Shown: positions 1 through 8,789 of the stretch, in pieces
Numbering within the stretch: the stretch's first letter is position 1
Layout: every line of letters starts with the position of its first letter
DNA from: Methanobacteriota archaeon
Lineage (GTDB): Archaea; Thermoplasmatota; Thermoplasmata; RBG-16-68-12; JAFNFQ01
Length of the DNA stretch: 40,388 nucleotides
Direction of reading: 5' to 3'
NCBI GenBank assembly: GCA_017885655.1
Contig: JAFNFQ010000069.1
Location: forward strand, 1-40,388
Notes under the pieces: generated by a model
What the model was told of the DNA's origin: nothing
Databases searched by the model: none
What the model saw: the letters and a program-made list of their open reading frames with translations, nothing else
Position numbers and translations under genes: made by a program

Positions 1-1131
1 GCCGTAGCCCATGGCGGGGAGGACCTTCTTCAGGTGCGGGAACTTCTTGAACGTCTTCTTGATGGAGCCGACTGCGAAGGGCTCCGGCTCGACGATCTCC
101 GCTGCGTTGAACCGGTTGGCGGCTATCGTCGCCGCCCCGTAGGTCATGCCACCGTGGGTCAGCGTCGGCCCGTCCTCAACCACGAGGACTCTCTTGCCGC
201 GTATCGGCTCTGGGTCGACGACGCTGATCGGGGACGCCGCCTCGACGATGATCGCGTCGGGATTGTTCTCCTTGATGTTCTGGCGGACCTTCTCGATGTT
301 CTCGGGCGTCGCGGAGTCGATCTTGTTGATTATCACTACATCGGCGAGGCGCAGGTTCGTCTCACCCGGGTAGTATGCCAGCTCGTCCCCGGCCCTCAGC
401 GGGTCCGCAACGACGATGTGCAGGTCCCACTTGTAGAACGGCAGGTCGTTGTTCCCGCCGTCCCAGAGGATTATGTCCGCCTCCTTCTCCGCCTCGTGCA
501 GTATCGCCTCGTAGTCCACGCCGGCGAAGACCACGACGCCCATGTCGATGTGAGGCTCGTACTCCTCCCTCTCCTCGATCGTGCACTTGTACTTGTCCAG
601 GTCCTCGTACGTCGCGAAGCGCTCGACGGCTTCGTCCTCGAGGTTGCCGTAAGGCATCGGGTGGCGGATCACAGCGACCTTGCGCCCCTTCTTCTGGAGC
701 ACTTCGGTCACGCGTCTGGTCGTCTGGCTCTTTCCCGCCCCAGTCCTGACCGCGCAGATGCTGATGAGCGGCTTGGCCGACTTGATCAGCGTGCTCTTCG
801 TGCCGAGCAGCATGAAGTCCGCGCCGCATGCGTTGACCAGCGCGCACCTGTGCATCACGTAGTCGTAGTTCACATCGCTGTATGAGAAGACGACGACATC
901 CGCGTTCAGGCGGTAGATGAGCTGGGGGAGGTCCTCCTCGGCGTAGATTGGGATGCCCTGAGGGTAGAGCTTCCCCGCCAGGGACGGCGGGTACTTCCTC
1001 CCGACGATGTTCGGTATCTGCGCGGCTGTGAAGGCGACGACCTCGTACTCCTCGCGGTCCTTGAAGACCCTCTGGAAGTTCCAGAAGTCCCTGCCCGCCG
1101 CTCCCATGATTATCGCTCTCTTGCGCTGCAT
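1..1131 (-). CDS. Predicted GTPase, cyclic 2,3-diphosphoglycerate synthetase-like (COG2403-type); 3' end cut by window edge
   Basis: My translation of the minus strand from ATG at 1131 gives MQRKRAIIMGAAGRDFWNFQRVFKDREEYEVVAFTAAQIPNIVGRKYPPSLAGKLYPQGIPIY... with P-loop ISICAVRTGAGKSQTTR; open to base 1. Missing from the ORF track, apparently because it has no stop in the window. Confidence 0.85.
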   Translation of the reverse strand, partial: MQRKRAIIMGAAGRDFWNFQRVFKDREEYEVVAFTAAQIPNIVGRKYPPSLAGKLYPQGIPIYAEEDLPQLIYRLNADVVVFSYSDVNYDYVMHRCALVNACGADFMLLGTKSTLIKSAKPLISICAVRTGAGKSQTTRRVTEVLQKKGRKVAVIRHPMPYGNLEDEAVERFATYEDLDKYKCTIEEREEYEPHIDMGVVVFAGVDYEAILHEAEKEADIILWDGGNNDLPFYKWDLHIVVADPLRAGDELAYYPGETNLRLADVVIINKIDSATPENIEKVRQNIKENNPDAIIVEAASPISVVDPEPIRGKRVLVVEDGPTLTHGGMTYGAATIAANRFNAAEIVEPEPFAVGSIKKTFKKFPHLKKVLPAMGYG

Positions 1132-1316
1132 CAGAGATGCCTCCCAGAGCACGGCAGAACACGTCGCGCCGTGTGCCTCTGAGCAACCGCGTGGCTCGTA
1201 TATGCTTTCCGCGTGGGGCTTAAATAGGGCTGCTGGGCAGTGGGCAGAGCCTCGCGCAGCAACCACCCACATCATGCCGACGAAACCTATGTATCACCGC
1301 CCTCATTACACCACAT

Positions 1317-1709
1317 GTGCCTCGCTACCGCATCCCTGATGACGAGCAGGTAGCAGCCGCGCTTGAACGGGTCATCGCCACCAAGCGGGAAGTCGATTCG
1401 CAAAGGAAGCTGAAGCGGTTCGTCGAGAAAGAGCTGCAGGGGGAGGAGGTCTTCAGGATAGGCGAGGTCAGGGTGAGGCACGTTGCGATCGATTCCGGCA
1501 TCATCGACCTCAAGATCATCTGCAGGGAATCCGGGAAGACGAGGTCGATGGCGAAGTGCCCCGTCTGCACGGCCCGCCTGAAGCGAGTGAGGAACATGAC
1601 CGTCTGGGGCGGGACGGTCACCCTCGGCTATCACTGCGAGCGGTGCGGGTATTGGACCGGGATCAAGCACCGCATACCGGTGAGGTACGTCTTCACGCGG
1701 AGGGGCTGA
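1317..1709 (+). CDS. Small zinc-ribbon protein, hypothetical
   Basis: GTG-start ORF; CPVC...CERC motif near the C-terminus; stop overlaps the next start (TGATG). Confidence 0.7.
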   Translation: MPRYRIPDDEQVAAALERVIATKREVDSQRKLKRFVEKELQGEEVFRIGEVRVRHVAIDSGIIDLKIICRESGKTRSMAKCPVCTARLKRVRNMTVWGGTVTLGYHCERCGYWTGIKHRIPVRYVFTRRG

Positions 1710-2695
1710 TGCGCGTCTACTACGACCGGGGTATCTGCCTCCAGGACGGGATCAAGGAGATAGTCATGGACCCTCATGGGCAGACTCAGGGATCCATCGT
1801 GAGCCACGCGCACATGGACCACCTGTCGCGAGGCGCGCTGATGACGCCGGAGACGCTTGCGGTCATGAAGGTCCGCCTCGGCGGGGGCGCCGGGAAGCCG
1901 CTGCGGATCGGCGGCAGCGAGAAGTACGGCGGGTTCGAGGTCAAGTTCCACGACGCGGGTCACACATTCGGTTCAGCAATGGTCGAGGTCGGCGACGCGC
2001 TCTACACCGGAGATTTCAATCCCGAGGGCGGGCTGACCTGCGGCGTCGCGGTCCCCCGGCCCTGCAAGACCCTGATCGTGGAGTCTACCTACGGCAGGCC
2101 GCAGTTCTCTCTCCCGCCGAAGAAGGAGGTGGAGAAGGACGTGCTCTCTTGGGCAGAGTCGCAGCTGGCGACCAGGTCGGTCGCGTTCGGCGCGATAGAG
2201 TTCGGGAAGGCGCAGGAGCTCGTCGCCCTGCTCAACACGATCAAGGTCGAGCCTGTCGTGAGCGACAGGATGGCAGACATCGCGGACATCTACGTGGCCC
2301 ACGGTCACAGGCTGAACTACCGCCGCCTGAGCGAGATGACGAAGGAAGAGAAGAAGGAGGCGAGGGCATACGTCGTGTCGAGGAACTGGCTCGGCGCAGG
2401 CGCGCCGCAGGAGTTCTCATTCTTCAGGGAGAATGGCGGGTCGCGAGCGTACGTCTCCGGATGGTGCGGGGTCTTCGACTTCACGCGCGGCGGCGAGCTG
2501 GACGCGCAGTTCCCCCTGACGGACCACGCAGACTTCGACGACCTCCTGGACTTCGTCGCGGCGTGCAAGCCCCGCCAGGTCTACACGGTCGGCAGCAGCC
2601 CGCAGGAACTCGCGAGGGAGATCACTTCCAGGCTGAAGATCAAGGCGGAGAGCCTGCAGCAGAGGAGGAGGCGGAAGGATGAGGTCGGCCATTGA
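1709..2695 (+). CDS. Metallo-beta-lactamase-fold exonuclease / mRNA 3'-end processing factor-like
   Basis: MRVYYDRGICLQDGIKEIVMDPHGQTQGSIVSHAHMDHLSRGAL: HxHxDH motif plus later LTDHADFDDL typical of COG1236. The ORF-track start at 1556 is too far upstream; ATG at 1709 overlaps the preceding stop. Confidence 0.85.
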   Translation: MRVYYDRGICLQDGIKEIVMDPHGQTQGSIVSHAHMDHLSRGALMTPETLAVMKVRLGGGAGKPLRIGGSEKYGGFEVKFHDAGHTFGSAMVEVGDALYTGDFNPEGGLTCGVAVPRPCKTLIVESTYGRPQFSLPPKKEVEKDVLSWAESQLATRSVAFGAIEFGKAQELVALLNTIKVEPVVSDRMADIADIYVAHGHRLNYRRLSEMTKEEKKEARAYVVSRNWLGAGAPQEFSFFRENGGSRAYVSGWCGVFDFTRGGELDAQFPLTDHADFDDLLDFVAACKPRQVYTVGSSPQELAREITSRLKIKAESLQQRRRRKDEVGH

Positions 2696-3098
2696 CGGCA
2701 GCATCGTGATGGTGAGGCTGGACGACGGGGAGGACCTGCTCGAGGCTCTCAGGAAGGCCGCGTGGGATCAGGGCGTGTCGAGCGGCTGCGTCGTCTTCGG
2801 CATAGGGCAGCTGAAGGACTTCGAGCTCGGCTACTTCGACGGGAGGCAGTACCACCGCAAGACATTCCCGGAGGCCCACGAGCTGGTCGGTCTTCACGGG
2901 ACCATCACCCTCAATTCCGACCCGCCCATGCACCTCCATGCCGCCGTCTCGGGAAGGGACTTCATCCTCAAGGGCGGCCACGTCTTCAAGGCGACCGTCG
3001 CGACGGTAGGCGAGGTCTGCATCCAGAAGCTGTCGAGGATCCAGATGACGCGGGAGATGGACGGCAGGGACGGCCTCAGGAAGCTGACCTTGGGATAG
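2679..3098 (+). CDS. PPC/DUF296 (PD1-like) DNA-binding domain protein
   Basis: SSGCVVFGIGQLKDFELGYFD...HELVGLHGTITLNSDPPMHLHAAVSGRDFILKGGHVFKATVATVGEV matches the PPC/DUF296 pattern. Confidence 0.85.
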   Translation: MRSAIDGSIVMVRLDDGEDLLEALRKAAWDQGVSSGCVVFGIGQLKDFELGYFDGRQYHRKTFPEAHELVGLHGTITLNSDPPMHLHAAVSGRDFILKGGHVFKATVATVGEVCIQKLSRIQMTREMDGRDGLRKLTLG

Positions 3099-4194
3099 CC
3101 CTGCGGCCGTTGATGTAGGGGAGCGCCGCCAGCGCGATCAGTGCCATGATCGCCGCCGCGTAGAACGTCGTCCTGTACGCGAGATCCGGAGGCAGGCCGA
3201 TCGCGAGAGATACGGTGACGAGGGTCCCGCCGATGATTGGCCCCGCGATCGAGCTCACGCCTATTGTCGAGTTGAGCAGGCCGGTCGCGGTCGCCCTCTC
3301 CATGTTCCTTTCCATGACGAACTTGACCGAGCCGACGTAGAGCGCAGCCCAGCTCACGCCTATCAGCAGCTGGGTGAGCATCATCTGCGTGAAGTCGGTC
3401 GCGAGCCCCATGGCGAGGAACCCGAGAATGGAGAACAGGAGGCCGACGTAGACCAGCGGGATGCTCCTGAACCTGTCGGTGGCCTGCATGACGATGAACT
3501 GGAAGATCGGGTTGATCGCGTAGACGGCCCCTACCTGCAGCAGGTCGAAATGAAGCGACTCGATCATGTAGGGCGTGAAGAGGACCCAGGCGGCGTTCGC
3601 CCCGGTGTGGCGGATGAGCATCGCCCCGTAGATCGGCAGGTTCTTCTTCAGGATGGCCAGGGGGAAACGGGGAACGCTCACGAGCCTCTCCTCGCCGAAT
3701 GGCATGACGAGCGCGAGGAGGAAGCCCGCGAAGAAGAGCACGGAGGTGAGGGCGAATATCTGCCAGTACACGCCGAGCGCACCCGCGACGAGGGAGGCGA
3801 CACCCCAACCCAAGCTGCCGTACGAGGAGAACTTCCCCATCTTCTCGTTCTTCTCCTGCGCATACGTGAGGAGGGCCGCCGGATACATCCCGCCTGCAAA
3901 ACCGACCAGACCCCTGCTCAGGGCCAGGGTGAACGCGTCATAGGCGAATATCTGCGTCACGGACGCGCCTGCGGAAGCGATCAGACCCGAGATGAGGATG
4001 AGCCTCCTTCCGTGCATGTCCGCCCGGCGCCCGAGGGTGAACGAGGAAAGCAGGAACGTGAAGTTGAAGAAGCCCGCGATTACCCCGACTTCGAACGCGG
4101 TCGCGCCGAGGTTGTCCTTCGCGAATCCCGCGACGAAAACCAGGCTCGCATAGGACGCGCCGCTAGAGAGGAACAGCACCGCAGCTGACTTCAC
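3076..4194 (-). CDS. MFS transporter
   Basis: 372 aa, about 12 hydrophobic segments, GRRADMHGRRLILISGL loop motif; 3' end overlaps the DUF296 gene convergently by 23 bp. Confidence 0.85.
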   Translation of the reverse strand: MKSAAVLFLSSGASYASLVFVAGFAKDNLGATAFEVGVIAGFFNFTFLLSSFTLGRRADMHGRRLILISGLIASAGASVTQIFAYDAFTLALSRGLVGFAGGMYPAALLTYAQEKNEKMGKFSSYGSLGWGVASLVAGALGVYWQIFALTSVLFFAGFLLALVMPFGEERLVSVPRFPLAILKKNLPIYGAMLIRHTGANAAWVLFTPYMIESLHFDLLQVGAVYAINPIFQFIVMQATDRFRSIPLVYVGLLFSILGFLAMGLATDFTQMMLTQLLIGVSWAALYVGSVKFVMERNMERATATGLLNSTIGVSSIAGPIIGGTLVTVSLAIGLPPDLAYRTTFYAAAIMALIALAALPYINGRRAIPRSAS

Positions 4195-4231
4195 ACTCCG
4201 ACCAAAGCCGGGCTGGTGTTAAACCTGTGCC

Positions 4232-4483
4232 TTACCAGCCGAGCCTCTCCAGCTCCCTCTCCCCCTTCGTCTTCTTGCGGAACTGGCGGTAGTGAGTCTT
4301 GCAGATGTGGATCCTCCTCGAGTCCGTCTTGAGGGAGACCCCGGAGAGCGTCTTCTTCAGCTTGTCGGCTGATATCGAACGCGCTGCATCTTCTTTGCAG
4401 CCCGAGACCATGCACGTCTCGCTCCCCTTCTCTTTCGGCGGTGCCAAGCGTGCCATGCGCCTGCGATTGCGGGCCGCGGTCAT
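4232..4483 (-). CDS. Small basic Cys-containing hypothetical protein
   Basis: MTAARNRRRMARLAPPKEKGSETCMVSGCKEDAARSISADKLKKTLSGVSLKTDSRRIHICKTHYRQFRKKTKGERELERLGW; CxxxxC...CxxH arrangement. The longer ORF-track start (4693) would overlap the thiolase. Confidence 0.6.
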   Translation of the reverse strand: MTAARNRRRMARLAPPKEKGSETCMVSGCKEDAARSISADKLKKTLSGVSLKTDSRRIHICKTHYRQFRKKTKGERELERLGW

Positions 4484-4552
4484 TAGCCTTTCGCCGGGGC
4501 GGCTGCGAGGATTGATATCTCCCGTCCGGCTTGCGGCGTTTCGGACAGTTCG

Positions 4553-5698
4553 ATGCACGAAGCCGTGATAGTCGGGGCGGTCAGGACACCGATCGCGAAG
4601 AGGAACGGCGCGCTGAGGGACGTCCGCGCTGACGACCTCGCCGCGCTCGTGCTCAGAGAGTTGGTAGCGCGCGCGGGGGTCGATCCCGGGCAAGTGGAAG
4701 ACGTCATCCTCGGGTGCAACACGCAGATCAAGGAGCAGGGATTGAACATCGCGCGCCTCGCGGCGCTGATCGCCGGGTTCCCCGAGACCGTTGCGGGAAC
4801 ATCGGTGAACAGACTGTGCGGCTCAGGACAGCAGGCGGTGGACTTCGCCGCGCAGGCGATAATGTCGGGGAGCGGGGACATGATGATCGGCGGCGGCGTC
4901 GAGAGCATGACGCGCGTGCCGCTGCTCTCGGACATGGACGCATTCAACCCGCGCTACCTCGCGCGCTTTCAGCTCGTCCCTCAGGGGATCTCCGCCGATC
5001 TCGTCGCGGACAAGTACGGGATCACCCGCCAGCAGATGGACGAATATTCGCTGGAGAGCCACCGCAGGGCGATCGCCGCCATCGACGGCGGTTTGTTCCG
5101 CAAGGAAACCGTGGCGGTCCCCGCCGTCGATGACTCCGGGAAGGAATCGCGGTTTGAGCTCGACGAGCATCCGAGGCGAGACACGACCCTCGAACGACTG
5201 GCGGCGCTGAAGCCGGCGTTCAAGCCTGATGGGAGGATCACTGCGGGCAATTCCTCGGGGATCAGCGACGGCGCCGCCGCGTTGCTCCTCGCTTCACGCG
5301 AGAAAGCCGACGAACTCGGCCTGACGCCGAGGGCACGGGTTATCTCGATGGCGGTGGTCGGGGTCGACCCCGTCGTCATGCTCGACGGCACGATCCCCGC
5401 CATCAGGAAGGCGCTGGGGCGCGCCGGTCTGGCGGTGGAGGACATCGCCCTCTGGGAGGTCAACGAGGCGTTCGCGTCGGTCCCCCTGGCCACGGCGAAG
5501 ACGCTTGGCATCGACCACTCCAAGATGAACGTGAACGGTGGGGCGATAGCCCTCGGTCATCCTCTCGGTTGCAGCGGCGCGCGCCTGATGACGACCCTGC
5601 TCCACGAGATGGAGCGGCGGGGATCGAGGTACGGGTTGTCGAGCCTCTGCATAGGGCTCGGCCAGGGGATCGCGACGATAATCGAGCGTGAGGGCTAG
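4553..5698 (+). CDS. Acetyl-CoA acetyltransferase (thiolase)
   Basis: NRLCGSGQQAVDFAAQAI (active Cys), NEAFASVPLAT, GGAIALGHPLGCSGAR, SLCIGLGQGIATIIE motifs. Confidence 0.95.
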   Translation: MHEAVIVGAVRTPIAKRNGALRDVRADDLAALVLRELVARAGVDPGQVEDVILGCNTQIKEQGLNIARLAALIAGFPETVAGTSVNRLCGSGQQAVDFAAQAIMSGSGDMMIGGGVESMTRVPLLSDMDAFNPRYLARFQLVPQGISADLVADKYGITRQQMDEYSLESHRRAIAAIDGGLFRKETVAVPAVDDSGKESRFELDEHPRRDTTLERLAALKPAFKPDGRITAGNSSGISDGAAALLLASREKADELGLTPRARVISMAVVGVDPVVMLDGTIPAIRKALGRAGLAVEDIALWEVNEAFASVPLATAKTLGIDHSKMNVNGGAIALGHPLGCSGARLMTTLLHEMERRGSRYGLSSLCIGLGQGIATIIEREG

Positions 5699-6849
5699 AG
5701 GTCCCCGATCTCTTCTCTCGAGACGACCAGCTTCTGTATCTCCGACGTACCCTCCCATATCTGGAAAGCCTTCGCATCGCGCATCCACTTCTCCACAGGC
5801 TCGTCCTTCATGTAGCCCGAGCCGCCGAGGATCTGCACGGCGTTCGTCGTGACCTCCATGGCGGCATCGGCAGCGAACTGCTTCGCCTCCGCCGCCTCCT
5901 TGTTCATCGGCATATTGTTATCCGCCCGCCACGCGGCATGCCAGGTCAAGAGCCTCGCCGCGTCTATCTTCGTCTTCATGTCCGCGAGCATGAACGCGAT
6001 CCCCTGCTTCTTCGCGATCGGAGCCCCGAATGCTTTCCTCTTCCTGCTGAAGTCGAGCGCGTACTCGTACGCCGCCCTCGCCACGCCGATCGCCCCCGCT
6101 GCGACGAGAGGCCTCGTGCGCTCGAGCGTCATCATAGCGCCGTAGAACGCTGACTCGGTGTCCCCGCCAAGCTGGTTCTCCAGGGGCACGTGACAGTCTT
6201 CCAGGATGACCTCGGCGGTGTGCGATGACCTGATGCCCATCTTGTCCTCGACCTTCCCCTGTCTCAGACCGGGATTCCCCTTCTCCACCGCAAAAGCCCG
6301 GAGGCCGAGGTACTTGAGGCTCGGGTCGATCGTAGCGAATACAACGTGTATCTCCGCGATGCCGCCATTCGTGATGAAGCGCTTCACGCCGTTGATGACC
6401 CACTCGCCGCCTTTCCTCTCGGCCTTGGTCGCGATTGCCGCCACGTCGCTTCCCGCATCTGCCTCGGTGACACAGAGAGCGCCGAGCTTCGGCTCACTGC
6501 CGCAGAACCTCGGCAGTAGCCTCGCTTTCTGCTCCTCCGTGCCCATGTACATGATCGGGAGGACGGCCAGCGCCCCGCCAACCAGTGAAGTCGCGATTCC
6601 CGCGCATCCCCACATCAGCTCCTCGATGACCACGCAGTTGCCGAGGATGCTCTCGACTCCGCCGCCGCCGTACTTGGCGGGGATCATGGCGTTTGTCAGC
6701 CCGAGGGCGTGAGCCTTCCTCAGAACGTCCCAGGGGATGTCCCCCCTCCTATCGCTTTCCATCGCGACGGGCCTGATCTCCTTCTCGGCGAACTCGTGCG
6801 CGGTCTTCTGCATCAGCTTCTGCTCGTCGGTGAGCTCGAAGGAAACCAT
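5695..6849 (-). CDS. Acyl-CoA dehydrogenase
   Basis: CVTEADAGSDVAAI, NGVKRFITNGG, QILGGSGYMKDEPVEKWMRDAKAFQIWEGTSEIQKLVVSREE motifs. Confidence 0.95.
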   Translation of the reverse strand: MVSFELTDEQKLMQKTAHEFAEKEIRPVAMESDRRGDIPWDVLRKAHALGLTNAMIPAKYGGGGVESILGNCVVIEELMWGCAGIATSLVGGALAVLPIMYMGTEEQKARLLPRFCGSEPKLGALCVTEADAGSDVAAIATKAERKGGEWVINGVKRFITNGGIAEIHVVFATIDPSLKYLGLRAFAVEKGNPGLRQGKVEDKMGIRSSHTAEVILEDCHVPLENQLGGDTESAFYGAMMTLERTRPLVAAGAIGVARAAYEYALDFSRKRKAFGAPIAKKQGIAFMLADMKTKIDAARLLTWHAAWRADNNMPMNKEAAEAKQFAADAAMEVTTNAVQILGGSGYMKDEPVEKWMRDAKAFQIWEGTSEIQKLVVSREEIGDL

Positions 6850-6947
6850 TCTCACTCCTCTGCCCCCGTGTCTGGTAGGGACGCGGTTCAGCGATAAGCA
6901 TGGAGGTATTTCAACCGCGACCTCTCACGCGCCTGAGCTGCCTTACC

Positions 6948-7949
6948 CTATACTCCCTGCATCGAGCTCCTCGGCTTGGCCGAGGTGTCGTGTATGTTCA
7001 CGAAGCCCGTCTTGCAGCTCCTGCAGTACGTCGAGCCGTCGTCGCAGATGTAGACGTCCGAACTCTTGCACCTCGGGCAGTGAAAGCCCTCGGGGTTCGC
7101 CGTGCGCACGACGTCCCTGGCCTTCTTCTGCTCCTCTTCCCTCGCCCGGTCGACCTTCCAGACGCCGACGCCATAGGTCGATTGCGTGAAGAATAGGATG
7201 ATCGCGAGCGCGTCCGCGTAGGCGAGCAGTGCAAATGTGGACGCAGGGATCGCGAACAGCATTATAAGTATCAGGACCATGAGGAGGGTTCCCCAGGTCC
7301 AGTACTCGACCTTGAACACGTAGTACGAGGTCGGCGCGAGTATCAGGCCGTAGAGTAAGTAGATTGCGCCAAGTGCGTCCGCAGTCCCGTACGTCCACGG
7401 GTAAGCGAGCAGGAGGACCGCCCCCGCCAGAGTCGCGGCGAACAGCACCAAGGCCCGGACCGGCTTGCCCTTCTTGGCTGGCTCCGCCGGCGGTATCGGG
7501 AACTTGCGCGGTTTGCCTGCCTCGTTCAGCGCGAGGATGGAGCCTACCAGCAGGATGATCGATCCGATGATGCACACGTAGATGCCGAAGCCGACCTCGA
7601 TGCTGATTCCGGAGGTGTCGCCGACCGACAGGACACCCAGGAATGCCAGGGTGAGGACCGACAAAACGAAACTGGATGCGCCCAAGGCCAAGCTACCCAT
7701 CGAGGTCGTCTTCTTGCCGTCGAACACCATGATGATTCCGAAGAAGCCGAGCTGGCTGATCAGGATCCCGAAGAATCCAGTCGAAACTCCCAGAAACATC
7801 TGCGGGGACGATAGGCGCCCCCCGGACAGAGTCACCCAAGGCAGAAGCGCCCCGACGAGCGTGATGATGCCGCCCACCATGCCCAGCAGTCTGCCGATGC
7901 CGATTTTCTCTCTGCCCTGCTTCGCGACCGCCGCCTTCTTCTCTACCAT
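6948..7949 (-). CDS. Polytopic membrane protein with C-terminal zinc ribbon
   Basis: Multiple TM segments followed by FHCPRCKSSDVYICDDGSTYCRSCKTGF. Confidence 0.8.
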   Translation of the reverse strand: MVEKKAAVAKQGREKIGIGRLLGMVGGIITLVGALLPWVTLSGGRLSSPQMFLGVSTGFFGILISQLGFFGIIMVFDGKKTTSMGSLALGASSFVLSVLTLAFLGVLSVGDTSGISIEVGFGIYVCIIGSIILLVGSILALNEAGKPRKFPIPPAEPAKKGKPVRALVLFAATLAGAVLLLAYPWTYGTADALGAIYLLYGLILAPTSYYVFKVEYWTWGTLLMVLILIMLFAIPASTFALLAYADALAIILFFTQSTYGVGVWKVDRAREEEQKKARDVVRTANPEGFHCPRCKSSDVYICDDGSTYCRSCKTGFVNIHDTSAKPRSSMQGV

Positions 7950-8059
7950 AGGGAGCCCTCAATGAAAGCCATGAAAGCGACCGATAAAAAGGTATCGCTG
8001 AATTCCCGCCAGCGGGCATCCGCCTCCCATTTCAGGAAACCTTTGTAGCCCGCAACCGC

Positions 8060-8710
8060 ATGAGGTCAACGACAGGAGCCGGTCCACCGATGACATCCCT
8101 CGAAAAGATCAGAGTCCCCACGGCGTTCATCATCGGCCTTTCATACATCGTCATCCTGTTCTCGCCGCTGTGCCCGGTACAGGTCCGCGTGACCGAGTGG
8201 TCAGCATGCACCCCGCCTGGCCAGACGTGCACGATTGAATCCGAGCGCTGGGAAGTGCAGCCGACGATTCTAGTCACCGCGAACGGGTTCTCCTGGAAGA
8301 CCGCGGCCGCGACATCCAACGCAGGCACGAACCATTCGTTCTCCGCGCACCCCGCCATCGCAGTCGCGTTCCTCGTCCTGCCCCTGGTCCCGACGTTCCT
8401 GCTGATGCTGAGAGCGAAGGGAGCGGGCTCGGATGCTGGCGGAGGGAGAAGGTGGAGTCATTTCATCCTGCCCCGGCGTCCGTGGCGCACCTTCCTCTGG
8501 GGAGTGGGTCTGTGCCTCCTGCTGCTGAGCGCGCTTTGGGCGTGGGGCTATCTGATATTCTACGGCGGCCTGGAGAGCACCGCCGCGATCGATCCGTTGC
8601 TCACCTCGACCATCGGGACATTCCTGCTCATGGGCCTCGGTTTCACCGCGATGATGCTCTCAGTGCGCTCGAGGGCGATATGGCAGGTCCGCACCGCCCG
8701 GGACGATTGA
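8060..8710 (+). CDS. Hypothetical membrane protein
   Basis: 216 aa with about four hydrophobic segments; start could be 8060 or the internal ATG at 8090. Confidence 0.65.
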   Translation: MRSTTGAGPPMTSLEKIRVPTAFIIGLSYIVILFSPLCPVQVRVTEWSACTPPGQTCTIESERWEVQPTILVTANGFSWKTAAATSNAGTNHSFSAHPAIAVAFLVLPLVPTFLLMLRAKGAGSDAGGGRRWSHFILPRRPWRTFLWGVGLCLLLLSALWAWGYLIFYGGLESTAAIDPLLTSTIGTFLLMGLGFTAMMLSVRSRAIWQVRTARDD

Positions 8711-8789
8711 GCGTCCGCCCTGTCCAAACATTTTAAAGCGCCCGAATCTTGTCGAGCCCCGGCCACGACCGCCGCGGAGGCCAGATACT

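Noticed and set aside
34-885. 283-aa plus-strand ORF and the 362..1186 minus ORF
   Set aside because: Both are out of frame relative to the COG2403-type GTPase reading from 1131 to the left edge.
2894-3808. 304-aa minus ORF in the MFS/DUF296 region
   Set aside because: Out-of-frame overlap of the MFS transporter and DUF296 genes; Arg/His-rich artefact.
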